Source: Veillonella dispar (lineage in GTDB: Bacteria > Bacillota > Negativicutes > Veillonellales > Veillonellaceae). From it: 64,000 nucleotides of DNA. The stretch's first letter is position 1. Every line of letters begins with the position of its first letter. The position numbers and the translations under genes are program-made. A model generated the notes under the pieces. That model ran no database searches. It was not told where the DNA came from and saw nothing but the letters and a program-made list of their open reading frames with translations. The stretch covers positions 951,952 through 1,015,951 of the forward strand of contig NZ_LR134375.1 of the NCBI RefSeq assembly GCF_900637515.1. The letters are read 5' to 3'. Below are positions 25,985-35,512 of this stretch, piece after piece.

Positions 25985-26554
25985 ATGACAGAATTCGATA
26001 ACTATAAACGTATCATCGACCTATCCGAGTTTGCCGTACCGGTATCTGGTAAGGTCGCCGAGATGCAAGAGATCTATAGAGTCGAAAGCATCGAAATGCA
26101 AGCTTTATGGAATACTATGGTCGAAATATTCCGAGAGCAATTCATTATAACGGCAGAATCTCATGGTTTAGAACAATGGGAATCCATACTCGATATTATC
26201 CCGGCTAGTGACGATACGATCGACGACCGACGCTTTAATATCTTATTAGCCCTTGCCGGTCAACGTCCTTATACCGAGATTAAGCTACGAGAACTTCTCG
26301 ACGGTATTTGTGGCCCTGGTAACTACCGTATCGTCGAAGATTATAAAAACTATAACGTTCACTTTAAGGTATCCCTCGGCGTTAAAAAACAACGTGATGC
26401 CGTATCTAAGCTATTACGAGATTTAATCCCGATGAATCTTATCTACGATGTGGACTTATTATATAACCGTCATATCGATTTAAGCCGATATACACATAAA
26501 GAATTAGCTCAATTTACTCATTTTGTATTAAACCAGGAGGTTTTACCTAAATAA
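25985..26554 (+). CDS. DUF2313/XkdU-like baseplate protein
   Basis: A 189-residue protein following baseplate J. EQFIITAESHGLEQWESIL, DDRRFNILLALAGQRPYTE and the conserved closing LIPMNLIYDVDL match the YmfQ/DUF2313 family (P2 gpI equivalent), which links wedge and fibre. Confidence 0.9.
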   Translation: MTEFDNYKRIIDLSEFAVPVSGKVAEMQEIYRVESIEMQALWNTMVEIFREQFIITAESHGLEQWESILDIIPASDDTIDDRRFNILLALAGQRPYTEIKLRELLDGICGPGNYRIVEDYKNYNVHFKVSLGVKKQRDAVSKLLRDLIPMNLIYDVDLLYNRHIDLSRYTHKELAQFTHFVLNQEVLPK

Positions 26555-27420
26555 TGGCTACATATACAAAGAATATTAATTTACTTAAACCAGCCGAACA
26601 AGAAAAATACGATGTAAACCTTCGTAATAATAACTGGGATAAGATCGATAAAGCTATCGGCGACACTAGCGATGCTATTAAGGCACATAAAAATGCTAAC
26701 CCTATCGATCATCCAGACGGTAGTGTTACGACTCCTAAGCTACGCGATAAGAATGTTACGACTGAAAAATTAGCCGATAAATCTGTTACAGCTGCTAAAC
26801 TAGCCGACGATATTAATATGAAGTTAGATAATAGCTACGTTAAGAAAGCCGGCGACACTATGACTGGCGATCTTAATATCGCTACATCGGCTACGATTAA
26901 ATTTCAACGTAAAGCCGGCGGTGGCTATCATACTATTTCCGATGGCGGTACTGATGGCGGTGCAACTAATCTCGATTTAGGAAATATTCAATATACACAA
27001 GAAGCTAATCTATGCTGTTACAATCGTCCTGGCTGGTATGGTAAAAATAAACAGCGTACATTCCAACCATTCTTAACGATCCCAGATATTAGTGTTACCT
27101 ATGGCAATATCAGACATGGTGGCACTCTTCCTATTCCAGATGGCTTTAGAGAAGATGAATGTACATGGCTATTATCCGTAGATCAATCAAACGTTGATAG
27201 TATTTTCTATGATGTAAATGAAAGTGGTTCTAGCAACATGGTAAATATTCAATGTTGGAGAGAGGGGCGTAAAGTCCATGTAGGAACACTATATAAAGGC
27301 TTTGACGGTTTTGCAAGAACATTTAGGGATCAAAGCATACTATATAACAAAAACGGTAATAACACCTACTTTGTGGAAGGTACTGCTAACTATATCTGTA
27401 TCGCGGTTAAACGAGGTTAG
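26554..27420 (+). CDS. Tail fibre protein 1
   Basis: A 288-residue protein with a one-base overlap. The opening KNINLLKPAEQEKYDVNLRN is the common N-terminal motif by which Firmicute tail fibres dock to the baseplate; VTTPKLRDKNVTTEKLADKS is a repeat of fibre type. The C-terminal half is beta-rich with a TVLLS-like WLLSVDQSN segment, probably the receptor-facing part. The downstream half is more AT-rich than the upstream half, suggesting exchange of the tip. Confidence 0.8.
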   Translation: MATYTKNINLLKPAEQEKYDVNLRNNNWDKIDKAIGDTSDAIKAHKNANPIDHPDGSVTTPKLRDKNVTTEKLADKSVTAAKLADDINMKLDNSYVKKAGDTMTGDLNIATSATIKFQRKAGGGYHTISDGGTDGGATNLDLGNIQYTQEANLCCYNRPGWYGKNKQRTFQPFLTIPDISVTYGNIRHGGTLPIPDGFREDECTWLLSVDQSNVDSIFYDVNESGSSNMVNIQCWREGRKVHVGTLYKGFDGFARTFRDQSILYNKNGNNTYFVEGTANYICIAVKRG

Positions 27421-27423
27421 ATA

Positions 27424-27741
27424 ATGGAACAAATTAAGCGTAAAGATGAGACATTATATATTGGCTCCGACTGGTCTCGTGTATACGAAATTAAGGGCAT
27501 GGATCTTAAAGATGCGACAGCCATCTGTAAATTCCGTGATACTAACGATACTTTACTGATCGAGGCCGAATGCACGATACAAGATAATCGCATTTATTTA
27601 ACCGTTAAATCTGCCCTTAGTCTTAAGATACCGAGAGGCGTTAAGCAAGGTAAATACGATATCTTCCTTATTGGCAATACATATACCTATAAGATCATGA
27701 TGGGTTCTATTACATTTATTCCAGATGTTTCTATGCACTAA
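27424..27741 (+). CDS. Small beta protein of the fibre array
   Basis: A 105-residue beta-rich protein (LYIGSDWSRVYEIKGMDLKD) directly before a collagen-like fibre gene. Its shape recalls BppU-type N-terminal domains of baseplate upper proteins, as does that of the 124-residue protein at 28837. It may act as an adaptor or as a partner of the next fibre. Confidence 0.6.
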   Translation: MEQIKRKDETLYIGSDWSRVYEIKGMDLKDATAICKFRDTNDTLLIEAECTIQDNRIYLTVKSALSLKIPRGVKQGKYDIFLIGNTYTYKIMMGSITFIPDVSMH

Positions 27742-27752
27742 GAGGTTGATAT

Positions 27753-28826
27753 ATGGATAAATTAAAAGTTATTACGATCGAACCGACAACTCCTAAAGTA
27801 GTCGATGTTACGATCCCATCCTCTAACGTAATCGGTACTGGATATATAGCGGGCCCACAAGGTAAAGATGGCTTACCTGGCCCTCAAGGTCCTCCTGGCC
27901 CGAAAGGTGAGAAGGGCGATCCTTTTACATTTAACGACTTTACTCAAGAACAACTCGAATCTCTTAAAGTAACGACTAACGGTGCATCTGTACCTGGTCC
28001 TAAAGGTGATAAGGGCGATGCATTTACTTATGCGGATTTTACACCAGAACAATTAGAAGCTTTAAAAGGCCCGCAAGGTGAACGTGGTAACGATGGTTTA
28101 CCTGGCCCACAAGGTATACAAGGTCCTATTGGTCCTAAAGGAGATACTGGTGAACGTGGTCCACAAGGTATTCCCGGTCCAAAAGGTGACACAGGCTTAA
28201 CTGGCCCTCAAGGTGCTCGCGGTAATGATGGACAACCCGGTCCTCAAGGTCTAAAAGGAGATCCTGGTCCTAAAGGCGATAAGGGCGATCCATTTAAATT
28301 CAGTGATTTCACTCAAGAACAGCTGGCGCAGCTTAAAGGCCCTAAAGGAGATCCCGGTCCGGCTGGTCCTCCTGGTATACAAGGGCCTCCTGGCCCGGCT
28401 GGTTCTGGTGGTACTGGTGGTAGTGTAGATTTATCAGATTACACTACTAAAAAAGATGCCGATAATCTTTATCTAAAAAAAGTAGACTTAAGAAATTATT
28501 TAACTATGATAGGTGATCCTAAATATGCACTTAAAACAGAGTTAAATAATTATTTGTCTAGAACAGACGCTAATAATCATTATGCTCAAAAGGGCTGGGC
28601 GTCTCAAACGTTTGCATATAAAGGTGATTTAGGTAGTTTTATTAAAAAATCAGAGATTGCTCAGTATGCGTTAACACCTGGCGATGCATCTACTCGATAC
28701 GTCAACAAAATAGAAGGACAATCCTTCGCTAAGAATGCAGATTTAGCTAATTACGTTCCTAAAGCTCAATACGATAAAGATATTGAAGCTCTTAAGAAAC
28801 GTATAGCTGATTTAGAACACTTATAG
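27753..28826 (+). CDS. Collagen-like tail fibre A
   Basis: A 357-residue protein. Residues 1-30 form a head segment, residues about 32-225 are Gly-X-Y triplets ([15 protein letters not shown]), interrupted by three copies of a DFTxEQLxxLK motif, and a Gly-rich hinge leads to a C-terminal part with [13 protein letters not shown]-type repeats. It should form a trimeric collagen-like shaft with a distal tip. Preceded by GAGGTTGA. Confidence 0.88.
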   Translation: MDKLKVITIEPTTPKVVDVTIPSSNVIGTGYIAGPQGKDGLPGPQGPPGPKGEKGDPFTFNDFTQEQLESLKVTTNGASVPGPKGDKGDAFTYADFTPEQLEALKGPQGERGNDGLPGPQGIQGPIGPKGDTGERGPQGIPGPKGDTGLTGPQGARGNDGQPGPQGLKGDPGPKGDKGDPFKFSDFTQEQLAQLKGPKGDPGPAGPPGIQGPPGPAGSGGTGGSVDLSDYTTKKDADNLYLKKVDLRNYLTMIGDPKYALKTELNNYLSRTDANNHYAQKGWASQTFAYKGDLGSFIKKSEIAQYALTPGDASTRYVNKIEGQSFAKNADLANYVPKAQYDKDIEALKKRIADLEHL

Positions 28827-28836
28827 GAGTTAAATA

Positions 28837-29211
28837 ATGAATAATATTAGATTCGGCGGCATCCCTTATCTACATCTCGATGTGTATCAAGGACACGATC
28901 ATGTCTTTAATATTCAAGTCGAAGATGATAGCACTAAGGAGATTATCCGCTACCAAGAAGGAACGTTGACTTGTAAGGTGCGCCGTAATAATCCTCAAGG
29001 CGGCGTCGTACTTATATTAACTCCAGTATTTAATAACGATACTAACTGTGTCGACTTATTATTTAACAGTGAAGATACCACTGGCGTTATGTTTTCTTAC
29101 GATAACATCATGGAGGAAACATTCTACTACGACATTCGTCTCGATCATGACGAGAAAGATGAAGTCGTTTGTTACGGTGATCTCACTATGAAAGCTGGGT
29201 GCAGTCAATGA
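28837..29211 (+). CDS. Second small beta protein of the fibre array
   Basis: A 124-residue protein (YLHLDVYQGHDHVFNIQVED) with GGAGTTAA upstream and a 4-bp ATGA overlap with the next collagen-like gene. Its placement repeats the 27424/27753 pair, suggesting a duplicated adaptor-fibre unit. Confidence 0.6.
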   Translation: MNNIRFGGIPYLHLDVYQGHDHVFNIQVEDDSTKEIIRYQEGTLTCKVRRNNPQGGVVLILTPVFNNDTNCVDLLFNSEDTTGVMFSYDNIMEETFYYDIRLDHDEKDEVVCYGDLTMKAGCSQ

Positions 29212-31088
29212 TTAAATTAAATCGTGGCCATGATAAGAATATCGTATTATCTAAAGAAGCTCTCAAGGAAATCCGTGGCTTATCGGCTTATGAAATTGCT
29301 AAACAAGAAGGCTTTACTGGTACCGTCGATGAATGGTTAGCATCTCTTAAAGGTGCTAAGGGCGATAAGGGTGATACTTTTAAATTATCTGACTTATCAC
29401 CGGAAGAATTAAACAGTATTAAAGGTCCTCGCGGTGAAACTGGTTATACTGGTCCACAAGGTCCACAAGGCTTACAAGGTCTTAAAGGTGATCGTGGTGA
29501 AGTTGGCCCTAAAGGCGATATCGGCTTAACTGGTCCTAAAGGCGAACAAGGTATTCAAGGTGTACAAGGTCCTCGTGGTGAACAAGGTCCTCGTGGTATT
29601 CAAGGTAAAGACGGTAAATCGTTTACGTTAAGTCATACTTACTCCACTGTGGAAAAAATGAATGCCGATGCCGATAATATTAATGAAGATGAATTTGTCG
29701 CTATCACCGATGGTCATATCTTCATGAAGGATAACGGCGTACTTATCGAAGTATTAAATATCCGTGGTCCACAAGGTATTCAAGGTGAACAAGGTATTCG
29801 TGGTGAAGTAGGTCCTAAAGGTGAACAAGGTATTCAAGGCCCAACTGGCCCTAAAGGCGATGCTTTTAAATTTAGTGACTTTACGACAGAACAGCTTGAA
29901 TCGATTAAAGGTCCAAAAGGCGACAAGGGCGAAGTCGGACCGCAAGGTCCGGCCGGTATTCAAGGTCCAGAAGGTCAACGTGGTCCTCAAGGTGAACGTG
30001 GTCCAATCGGTCCACAAGGTATCCCGGGTCTAACTGGTCCAGAAGGCCAGAAGGGCGATAAGGGCGAAACTGGTCCTATCGGTAGAGCTTTTACATACGC
30101 CGACTTCACTCCAGAACAGCTTAAAGGTTTAACCGGCCCTAAAGGTGATCGTGGTGAGAAGGGTGACCGTGGCGAAGGTTTCGATATCTATAAAACGTAT
30201 CCTTCTTTAACGGCTATGAATAACGACGTCGATAATATTCCGTTAAATAAATTAGTTATGATTAGTAGCTCCGTTAACGATGAAGATAATGCTAAAGTTT
30301 ATATAAAAGAAGCTACCGGCCTCAAATTCTTTATCGACTTAAGTGGTGCTCAAGGTATCCAAGGTCCTGTCGGCCCTAAAGGCGATAAAGGTGATCCTTT
30401 CAAATATACCGATTTTACAGCTGCTCAACTACAAGGTCTCAAAGGTCCAAAAGGCGATACTGGTTTACGTGGCCCACAGGGCCCACAGGGTGAACAAGGC
30501 TTAACTGGTCCGACTGGTCCACAAGGCCCGATCGGTCGAGCTTTTACTTATAGCGATTTTACTCAAGAACAGCTTAGCGCCTTACGTGGTCCACAAGGTA
30601 TTCAAGGTGCTCAAGGTATCCAAGGTCAGAAGGGCGAGAAGGGTGAACGTGGCGATCAAGGTCTATCTCCGGAACTAACGTTCTCTCTCGAAGATAATGG
30701 CGATTTATTTGTCGACATTAACTACGGAACTTCACCAGCTACTCCGAACACTACATCTGCTACTAAGATATACGATGTCGTATGGGGAATAGCTCAAGCC
30801 GGTGCTCCTGGTCCTATTCGTGGCTATCTCGAATATAGTGCATTAAGTGGCTTCGGTAAGCTTCATCTCGATATGAAGGTAACCGGAAATGGGTCGGGCA
30901 ACGGTGGCGTGTTATGTACGCTTCCTAACGATGCTCCTGTACCGACTCGTCTATTAGAAACTTCTGTCGATGCTGATAATAATAGTGTCTATGTAGAACC
31001 TAATAGTCGTGTTGTTAAAGGCTGGGGCGTTGCCGGTAACAATAAACGTTACATATTGGATATCGTAGGTTTCTGGAAGGAGATTTAA
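29208..31088 (+). CDS. Collagen-like tail fibre B
   Basis: A 626-residue protein when started at ATG 29208, which overlaps the previous stop; a GTG at 29199 is less likely. After an N-terminal [20 protein letters not shown] docking motif it has long Gly-X-Y blocks with five copies of the DFTxEQL motif and two related inserts of about 50 residues (beginning [16 protein letters not shown] and [16 protein letters not shown]). The last 110 residues are a non-collagen beta tip. This is the largest fibre of the array. Confidence 0.9.
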   Translation: MIKLNRGHDKNIVLSKEALKEIRGLSAYEIAKQEGFTGTVDEWLASLKGAKGDKGDTFKLSDLSPEELNSIKGPRGETGYTGPQGPQGLQGLKGDRGEVGPKGDIGLTGPKGEQGIQGVQGPRGEQGPRGIQGKDGKSFTLSHTYSTVEKMNADADNINEDEFVAITDGHIFMKDNGVLIEVLNIRGPQGIQGEQGIRGEVGPKGEQGIQGPTGPKGDAFKFSDFTTEQLESIKGPKGDKGEVGPQGPAGIQGPEGQRGPQGERGPIGPQGIPGLTGPEGQKGDKGETGPIGRAFTYADFTPEQLKGLTGPKGDRGEKGDRGEGFDIYKTYPSLTAMNNDVDNIPLNKLVMISSSVNDEDNAKVYIKEATGLKFFIDLSGAQGIQGPVGPKGDKGDPFKYTDFTAAQLQGLKGPKGDTGLRGPQGPQGEQGLTGPTGPQGPIGRAFTYSDFTQEQLSALRGPQGIQGAQGIQGQKGEKGERGDQGLSPELTFSLEDNGDLFVDINYGTSPATPNTTSATKIYDVVWGIAQAGAPGPIRGYLEYSALSGFGKLHLDMKVTGNGSGNGGVLCTLPNDAPVPTRLLETSVDADNNSVYVEPNSRVVKGWGVAGNNKRYILDIVGFWKEI

Positions 31089-31092
31089 ATAA

Positions 31093-32208
31093 ATGGCAAG
31101 AATTAGATTAGGCAATCTTAAAGGCCCTAAAGGCGATAAAGGCGATCCAGGTCCTCGTGGTCCTCAAGGTATTCAAGGACCTCCTGGTACTGCTGAAAAT
31201 ATCGATTTAACTCCTTTCGTTAAGAAAACCGAAAATACGACTCTAACCGGCCAGTATACTTTTACTAACAATACGCCTATTAAGTTAAATGGCTACAATG
31301 TTATATCTGAAAATAATCGTATTTTATTTAAGAATAACGATAATAAGAATGTATTTGCTTTCGATGCCGATACGATTACACATAACGATAAGTCTTTATT
31401 AACACAAGATAAAGCTAATACGTTATATGCTCCGATTGGCGATTATGCATTAAGAACAGCATTAAATGCTTATGCTACTAAGACAGATTTAAATAATTAC
31501 GTCACTACAGTAAATGCTAATAATACGTATCTAAGCAAAACAGATGCAGCTAATACTTATGCTAAAAAAACCGATCTTAATGGTTACGCTACTACAGCTA
31601 ATTTAAATAACTATTTGACGACTTCTAATGCATCTACTACTTATTTAAATAAAACAGATGCTTCTAGTATGTATGCTAAAAAGACAGATTTAAGTGGTTA
31701 TGCGGCAAGCTCTACTCTATCTAACTATGTAACGACTGCTAACGCTAATAGTACGTATTTATCTAAAACCGATGCCGATAGTACTTACGCTAAAAAAACC
31801 GATGTCGGTAACGGTTTAACTCTTGCTCAAGCTAACGATACTTATGTATCTAAGGCTGGTACTAATAACGTAACCGGTACGATTAATATTAGCCAAACAG
31901 CCGGTCTCACCTTAGCTAACCATATCTTAGAGTCTAACCCGACAAACCTCGTTATTAAGAATAAAGCTAACCAACCTATTCTTACAGTATATCCTTCTGT
32001 AGCATATCTTAATGGTCGTGAAGTCCTTAACCAATTTAAGGCCGATCAGTTATATGCGCCTAAGACTGCTTTAAATGATTATTTATCTAAAACGGATGCA
32101 TCTAATACATATGCTACTAAGGCTAACCTTAATAGCTACGTTACGACTAGCCAATATAATAACGATATGAATTCTTTATTAACAGCGTTAAGAAACGTTA
32201 ATAATTAA
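31093..32208 (+). CDS. Collagen-capped repeat fibre C
   Basis: A 371-residue protein. A short collagen segment (about 10-35, [16 protein letters not shown]) is followed by fibre repeats built on NTYLSKTDA..TYAKKTDL, with at least three clear units between about 125 and 240, and a final repeat near 325-345. Such TYxxKxD repeats occur in trimeric phage fibres. The C terminus ends in a short coiled coil. Confidence 0.8.
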   Translation: MARIRLGNLKGPKGDKGDPGPRGPQGIQGPPGTAENIDLTPFVKKTENTTLTGQYTFTNNTPIKLNGYNVISENNRILFKNNDNKNVFAFDADTITHNDKSLLTQDKANTLYAPIGDYALRTALNAYATKTDLNNYVTTVNANNTYLSKTDAANTYAKKTDLNGYATTANLNNYLTTSNASTTYLNKTDASSMYAKKTDLSGYAASSTLSNYVTTANANSTYLSKTDADSTYAKKTDVGNGLTLAQANDTYVSKAGTNNVTGTINISQTAGLTLANHILESNPTNLVIKNKANQPILTVYPSVAYLNGREVLNQFKADQLYAPKTALNDYLSKTDASNTYATKANLNSYVTTSQYNNDMNSLLTALRNVNN

Positions 32209-32220
32209 GGAGAATACTAT

Positions 32221-33954
32221 ATGGCAATACAAGATTTAATTAACGAAGTAAATAGTATTCAATCTAAAAAACAAGCTATTAAAGAAGCTATTACAGCTAA
32301 AGGTGTAACCTCGGAAGGTAAATTAAGTAAGTTTGCCGATGAAATTAAGCAAATTACCACTAAGGAACCCGACTGGTACATCGTTAATAAATTCCGATAC
32401 GATAACGGTAACGAAGCTCTATACGTTAGGACTAGCGATAAAACTGCTGTTTATGCTGATAAATATCAGATGGTTGAAATCGGTGGTGGCGTTACGAGAA
32501 GCAATAGTATTAGCAATAGTTTTAATAGTTATTATAATGACGACCTTGGCATCACTAACGGAACTTACTTCCCTCGAGAAACAGCCTACCGTAGCTTTAC
32601 GACAAAAGACAGCTCTAGTGTTGTATTCGACGGTCATAACGATAATCTTAAATTAACATTTAACAACGGTAAGGATATTGTATTTAACGACGTTAATGCT
32701 TATAACTGGTTAAAGGGCTACAGAAATCAGCCTCTAGCCGACTTCAATACTCTTTATCTAAAGTCTGACGGTATTAATAATGAAGGAACAGCTAAGACTT
32801 TAAAAGACTTTTTAGCGTCGTCCAATGAAACAAGAATGTCGACGCTAGGAGAATATGGACAAAATCCGTTGTTATTAATAGATTCATCTATTATGATTCA
32901 AGCGATGAATCTTAGAAAAATGCCTAAAACAGGCTTTATTTATTATTCTGATAAGACAGTCGATGCTGTTTCCTTAATTCCAGTACTTTATACAAATACT
33001 AATAGTGATATTCCATTTTATGAGAACAAAGAGCAATTGTATGGCAACTTGTCTCCAGGCAATTATATCCACTTATACGTAAACAATTCTTTCTTATTAA
33101 TCGTATTTGTTAGTATAAACTTCGTTGTCGATAGTAATAATCAGAAGCATAAAAATATCGAAGTATATATCTACAACATAGTTAAAGAAAATAAAAATAA
33201 CATAGACTTTTTCAAACTCATAGACAAACCATTCGAACTGTATCTAACCTTCTCTAACAAGACACAACAACAGTTACAACAAGCTTCTAATACTAAAGTC
33301 TTCAGAAATAAAGTACTCGAAGCTAACGGTACTCCAGAAGCTAGAGCAAGTAACTTCTTAACTGGTAGCGACGCTTTGTTAGAAGTTAGTGCGTCTAAAA
33401 TAACTAATGGTAGATTGCCAGTTAGAAACACAACCGCAAATCTTTTTAAGAAAAACTCAAGAGCAGACAATATTTTTAGGTATCAGACCTCTATTTTTGA
33501 AGGCGGTTATATTGCTACATCTTTAGTAGAAGACATTAGATTAAATAAAAAAATAGCTGGCTTTATTCATCTTAATGATGATTCTAATACTATGTTTCCT
33601 ATTGAGCTAGAAAAAGTACCAGACGAAATAAAAAATAACCCAAAAATTTCATATTATAGACAATATGGTTATTTTTCATCTTGTATAGCTCCTAATGGTA
33701 TACTTCCAGAGAGAAACAACAAAATGATGGTGTTTGTAAAAGATATACAAGGCGATATCACATGTTTCTACGTCAAAAAAGGCAACGACTATATCACAAA
33801 TGATATGTTAAGCACTAATCCTAAAAATACTCAACTATATATAACTTCAGATACAGAAAGTCAACAATATTTAACGACTAAGCCGTTAAGCAATATTTGG
33901 ACTGAAATTAATAGTTTAAATAAAGACGATTTTGAAGCATATTCCGAAGAATAA
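32221..33954 (+). CDS. Large tail protein, possible receptor-binding tip
   Basis: A 577-residue protein with GGAG upstream. The N terminus (LINEVNSIQSKKQAIKEAIT, then KLSKFADEIKQI) is the helical anchor found at the start of many Firmicute phage tail proteins. The remaining 520 residues are not recognised. From about 32900 on, the DNA is more AT-rich and uses more ATA, AAA and AGA codons than the head genes, which suggests a swapped specificity region. Confidence 0.7.
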   Translation: MAIQDLINEVNSIQSKKQAIKEAITAKGVTSEGKLSKFADEIKQITTKEPDWYIVNKFRYDNGNEALYVRTSDKTAVYADKYQMVEIGGGVTRSNSISNSFNSYYNDDLGITNGTYFPRETAYRSFTTKDSSSVVFDGHNDNLKLTFNNGKDIVFNDVNAYNWLKGYRNQPLADFNTLYLKSDGINNEGTAKTLKDFLASSNETRMSTLGEYGQNPLLLIDSSIMIQAMNLRKMPKTGFIYYSDKTVDAVSLIPVLYTNTNSDIPFYENKEQLYGNLSPGNYIHLYVNNSFLLIVFVSINFVVDSNNQKHKNIEVYIYNIVKENKNNIDFFKLIDKPFELYLTFSNKTQQQLQQASNTKVFRNKVLEANGTPEARASNFLTGSDALLEVSASKITNGRLPVRNTTANLFKKNSRADNIFRYQTSIFEGGYIATSLVEDIRLNKKIAGFIHLNDDSNTMFPIELEKVPDEIKNNPKISYYRQYGYFSSCIAPNGILPERNNKMMVFVKDIQGDITCFYVKKGNDYITNDMLSTNPKNTQLYITSDTESQQYLTTKPLSNIWTEINSLNKDDFEAYSEE

Positions 33955-33963
33955 GGAGAGCCT

Positions 33964-34272
33964 ATGACAACAGCAGAAATTATAACGGCTATAATTAGTG
34001 CGATCGGTTTAATATTCGTACTTCTTAAAGGTCTCCATGAACTTGAAGAAGATCGTACTGAACGCAAAGCTTTCGAGAAAAAGGCGACTGCTATTCTCGA
34101 TAATATCGATGCACAATACCAAGAAATCCAAAAACAGATCGAGGCTTCGAGAGAAGATCGTCGAGTACTCGATCGTCGTATCTCGATAGTAGAGGAATCT
34201 ACTAAATTAAGTCATACACGTATCGATAGCTTAACTGATAAACTCGAAAAGTTACAAGATAAAATTAAATAA
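33964..34272 (+). CDS. Membrane-anchored coiled-coil protein, i-spanin candidate
   Basis: A 102-residue protein with one N-terminal membrane helix (about 4-22, IITAIISAIGLIFVLLKGL) followed by a charged coiled coil to the end. That topology is the one of Rz-type i-spanins; XhlA-like proteins have the reverse order. It opens the lysis cassette. No separate o-spanin lipoprotein was found, so the call is tentative. Confidence 0.55.
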   Translation: MTTAEIITAIISAIGLIFVLLKGLHELEEDRTERKAFEKKATAILDNIDAQYQEIQKQIEASREDRRVLDRRISIVEESTKLSHTRIDSLTDKLEKLQDKIK

Positions 34273-34284
34273 AAACTATTAATA

Positions 34285-34310
34285 GGAGCCTCTTATAGGG
34301 GGCTCCTTTT
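34285..34310 (+). terminator. Hairpin within the lysis cassette
   Basis: GGAGCC (34285-34290) pairs with GGCTCC (34301-34306), followed by TTTT. A weak terminator or attenuator before the holin gene. Confidence 0.6.
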
Positions 34311-34325
34311 ATAACGAGGTTATGT

Positions 34326-34508
34326 ATGATCGATAATAACAAATTACAAGCTATCGTACAGATATTAGCTGTCGGCGGCTTAGTTATCGCTCTTATTATG
34401 TCGATACTATACGACCGAACAGAGTTATCGACGAATATAGCTTCCGGTTTAGTCGGCTTCATTGGTGGAGCTGCTATTATACGCAAAGGAGAAGACAAAT
34501 GGCATTAG
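34326..34508 (+). CDS. Holin
   Basis: A 60-residue protein with two membrane helices (about 9-27 and 35-52) and a charged C-terminal tail (RKGEDKWH). Size, topology and the 10-bp overlap with the endolysin gene fit a phage holin that opens the inner membrane at the end of infection. Confidence 0.8.
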   Translation: MIDNNKLQAIVQILAVGGLVIALIMSILYDRTELSTNIASGLVGFIGGAAIIRKGEDKWH

Positions 34509-35152
34509 GCGATTTAAGTGCATTATACGAATCGAACGGCGATCCTGGATGTGTATCCTCTGGGGCTGGTGATTTAGGCGGTATTAGTTACGGTGCATAC
34601 CAACTGGCAAGTAACGCTGGTAGTGTCGATGCTTTCATTGAATGGGGTATCGATTACGGTGCGTATTACCGAGATTATGCAAATAGTTTAAATCAGTACG
34701 ACGTTAATAGTGATGCTTTTATTAGTCAGTGGAAGTATTTAGCATCGGTAGACCCTCAAGGCTTCTTAAAGATGCAACACGATTACATTAAAAGCGAATA
34801 CTATGATAAGGCATGTCGTTATTTAGCTAATAATGGACTGCATGCCGACAAACATTCCGAGGCGTTACAAGACGTGATCTGGTCTAGAGCCGTACAATAT
34901 GGCCCGGGCAACGTAGTCGATTTATTTAACGAAGCATTAACGTATGTACCAGGTTATACAGAAGAATGGAACTTATCCTGGGTCGATGCTTTACGTTTCG
35001 ATTATGATTTAATTGTCGGTATCTATGAGTCTAATAAATCTAATGAATGGATATCCAATAGCTTAAGCTACGACGTACGACAAGGTGTCTATAACCGTAT
35101 GGATTCCGAAAAACAAGAAGCACTTACTATGCTTACTAAGGAGATTAACTAA
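34499..35152 (+). CDS. Endolysin of the YESNGDPG glycosidase-like family
   Basis: A 217-residue protein without signal peptide. LSALYESNGDPGCVSSGAGD followed by GGISYGAYQLASNAGS is the opening of a family found as phage lysins and in some secreted cell-wall enzymes; E11 of YESNG is a plausible catalytic Glu and the fold is probably lysozyme-like. The AVQYGPGNVVDLF segment near 132 supports this family. Overlaps the holin gene. Bond specificity cannot be read from sequence. Confidence 0.78.
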   Translation: MALGDLSALYESNGDPGCVSSGAGDLGGISYGAYQLASNAGSVDAFIEWGIDYGAYYRDYANSLNQYDVNSDAFISQWKYLASVDPQGFLKMQHDYIKSEYYDKACRYLANNGLHADKHSEALQDVIWSRAVQYGPGNVVDLFNEALTYVPGYTEEWNLSWVDALRFDYDLIVGIYESNKSNEWISNSLSYDVRQGVYNRMDSEKQEALTMLTKEIN

Positions 35153-35418
35153 TGAACACTTTAACTAAAAACATCATCAACGACGCTATTGAATTGGCAA
35201 AAGAAAACGCAGTTAGCGTATTGAAAGGTCTTAAATTCGACGATATTAAAGCTTTAGTCGAAGCCGAAATGACTCGTGTGATTACGCCTCTCGAAGACGA
35301 AATTAATAGTACTAACTCTTACTGGGTTAAGATCCGTAACCGTGTCTATATTAGCGTACTAAGAAATAGCGTTAATAGCATCGTTGCTTCTATCCAAAAG
35401 AAAATTCAAGAACTATAA
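35152..35418 (+). CDS. Small helical protein after the endolysin
   Basis: An 88-residue helical protein starting at the last base of the endolysin stop. No membrane segment or lipobox, so not an obvious o-spanin. A strong terminator follows, so it is the last gene of the late operon. Function not recognised. Confidence 0.65.
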   Translation: MNTLTKNIINDAIELAKENAVSVLKGLKFDDIKALVEAEMTRVITPLEDEINSTNSYWVKIRNRVYISVLRNSVNSIVASIQKKIQEL

Positions 35419-35424
35419 TCATAG

Positions 35425-35457
35425 GCCCTGGTTTAACCGCCAGGGCTTTTCTTTTTG
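35425..35457 (+). terminator. Terminator of the late operon
   Basis: GCCCTGG (35425-35431) with CCAGGGC (35440-35446), then TTTTCTTTTTG. Confidence 0.9.
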
Positions 35458-35512
35458 TCTTCATTATGCTATCATGAATTTAATATGAAATAGTTGTTTA
35501 TAGGAGGGTAGT

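Noticed and set aside
29754-30017. Minus-strand Thr/Phe/Trp-rich frame opposite the collagen fibre
   Set aside because: It is the mirror image of collagen-coding codons, with no initiation signal.
28000-30660. DNA-level tandem repeat array or CRISPR in the fibre region
   Set aside because: The repetition comes from Gly-X-Y coding triplets within intact reading frames.
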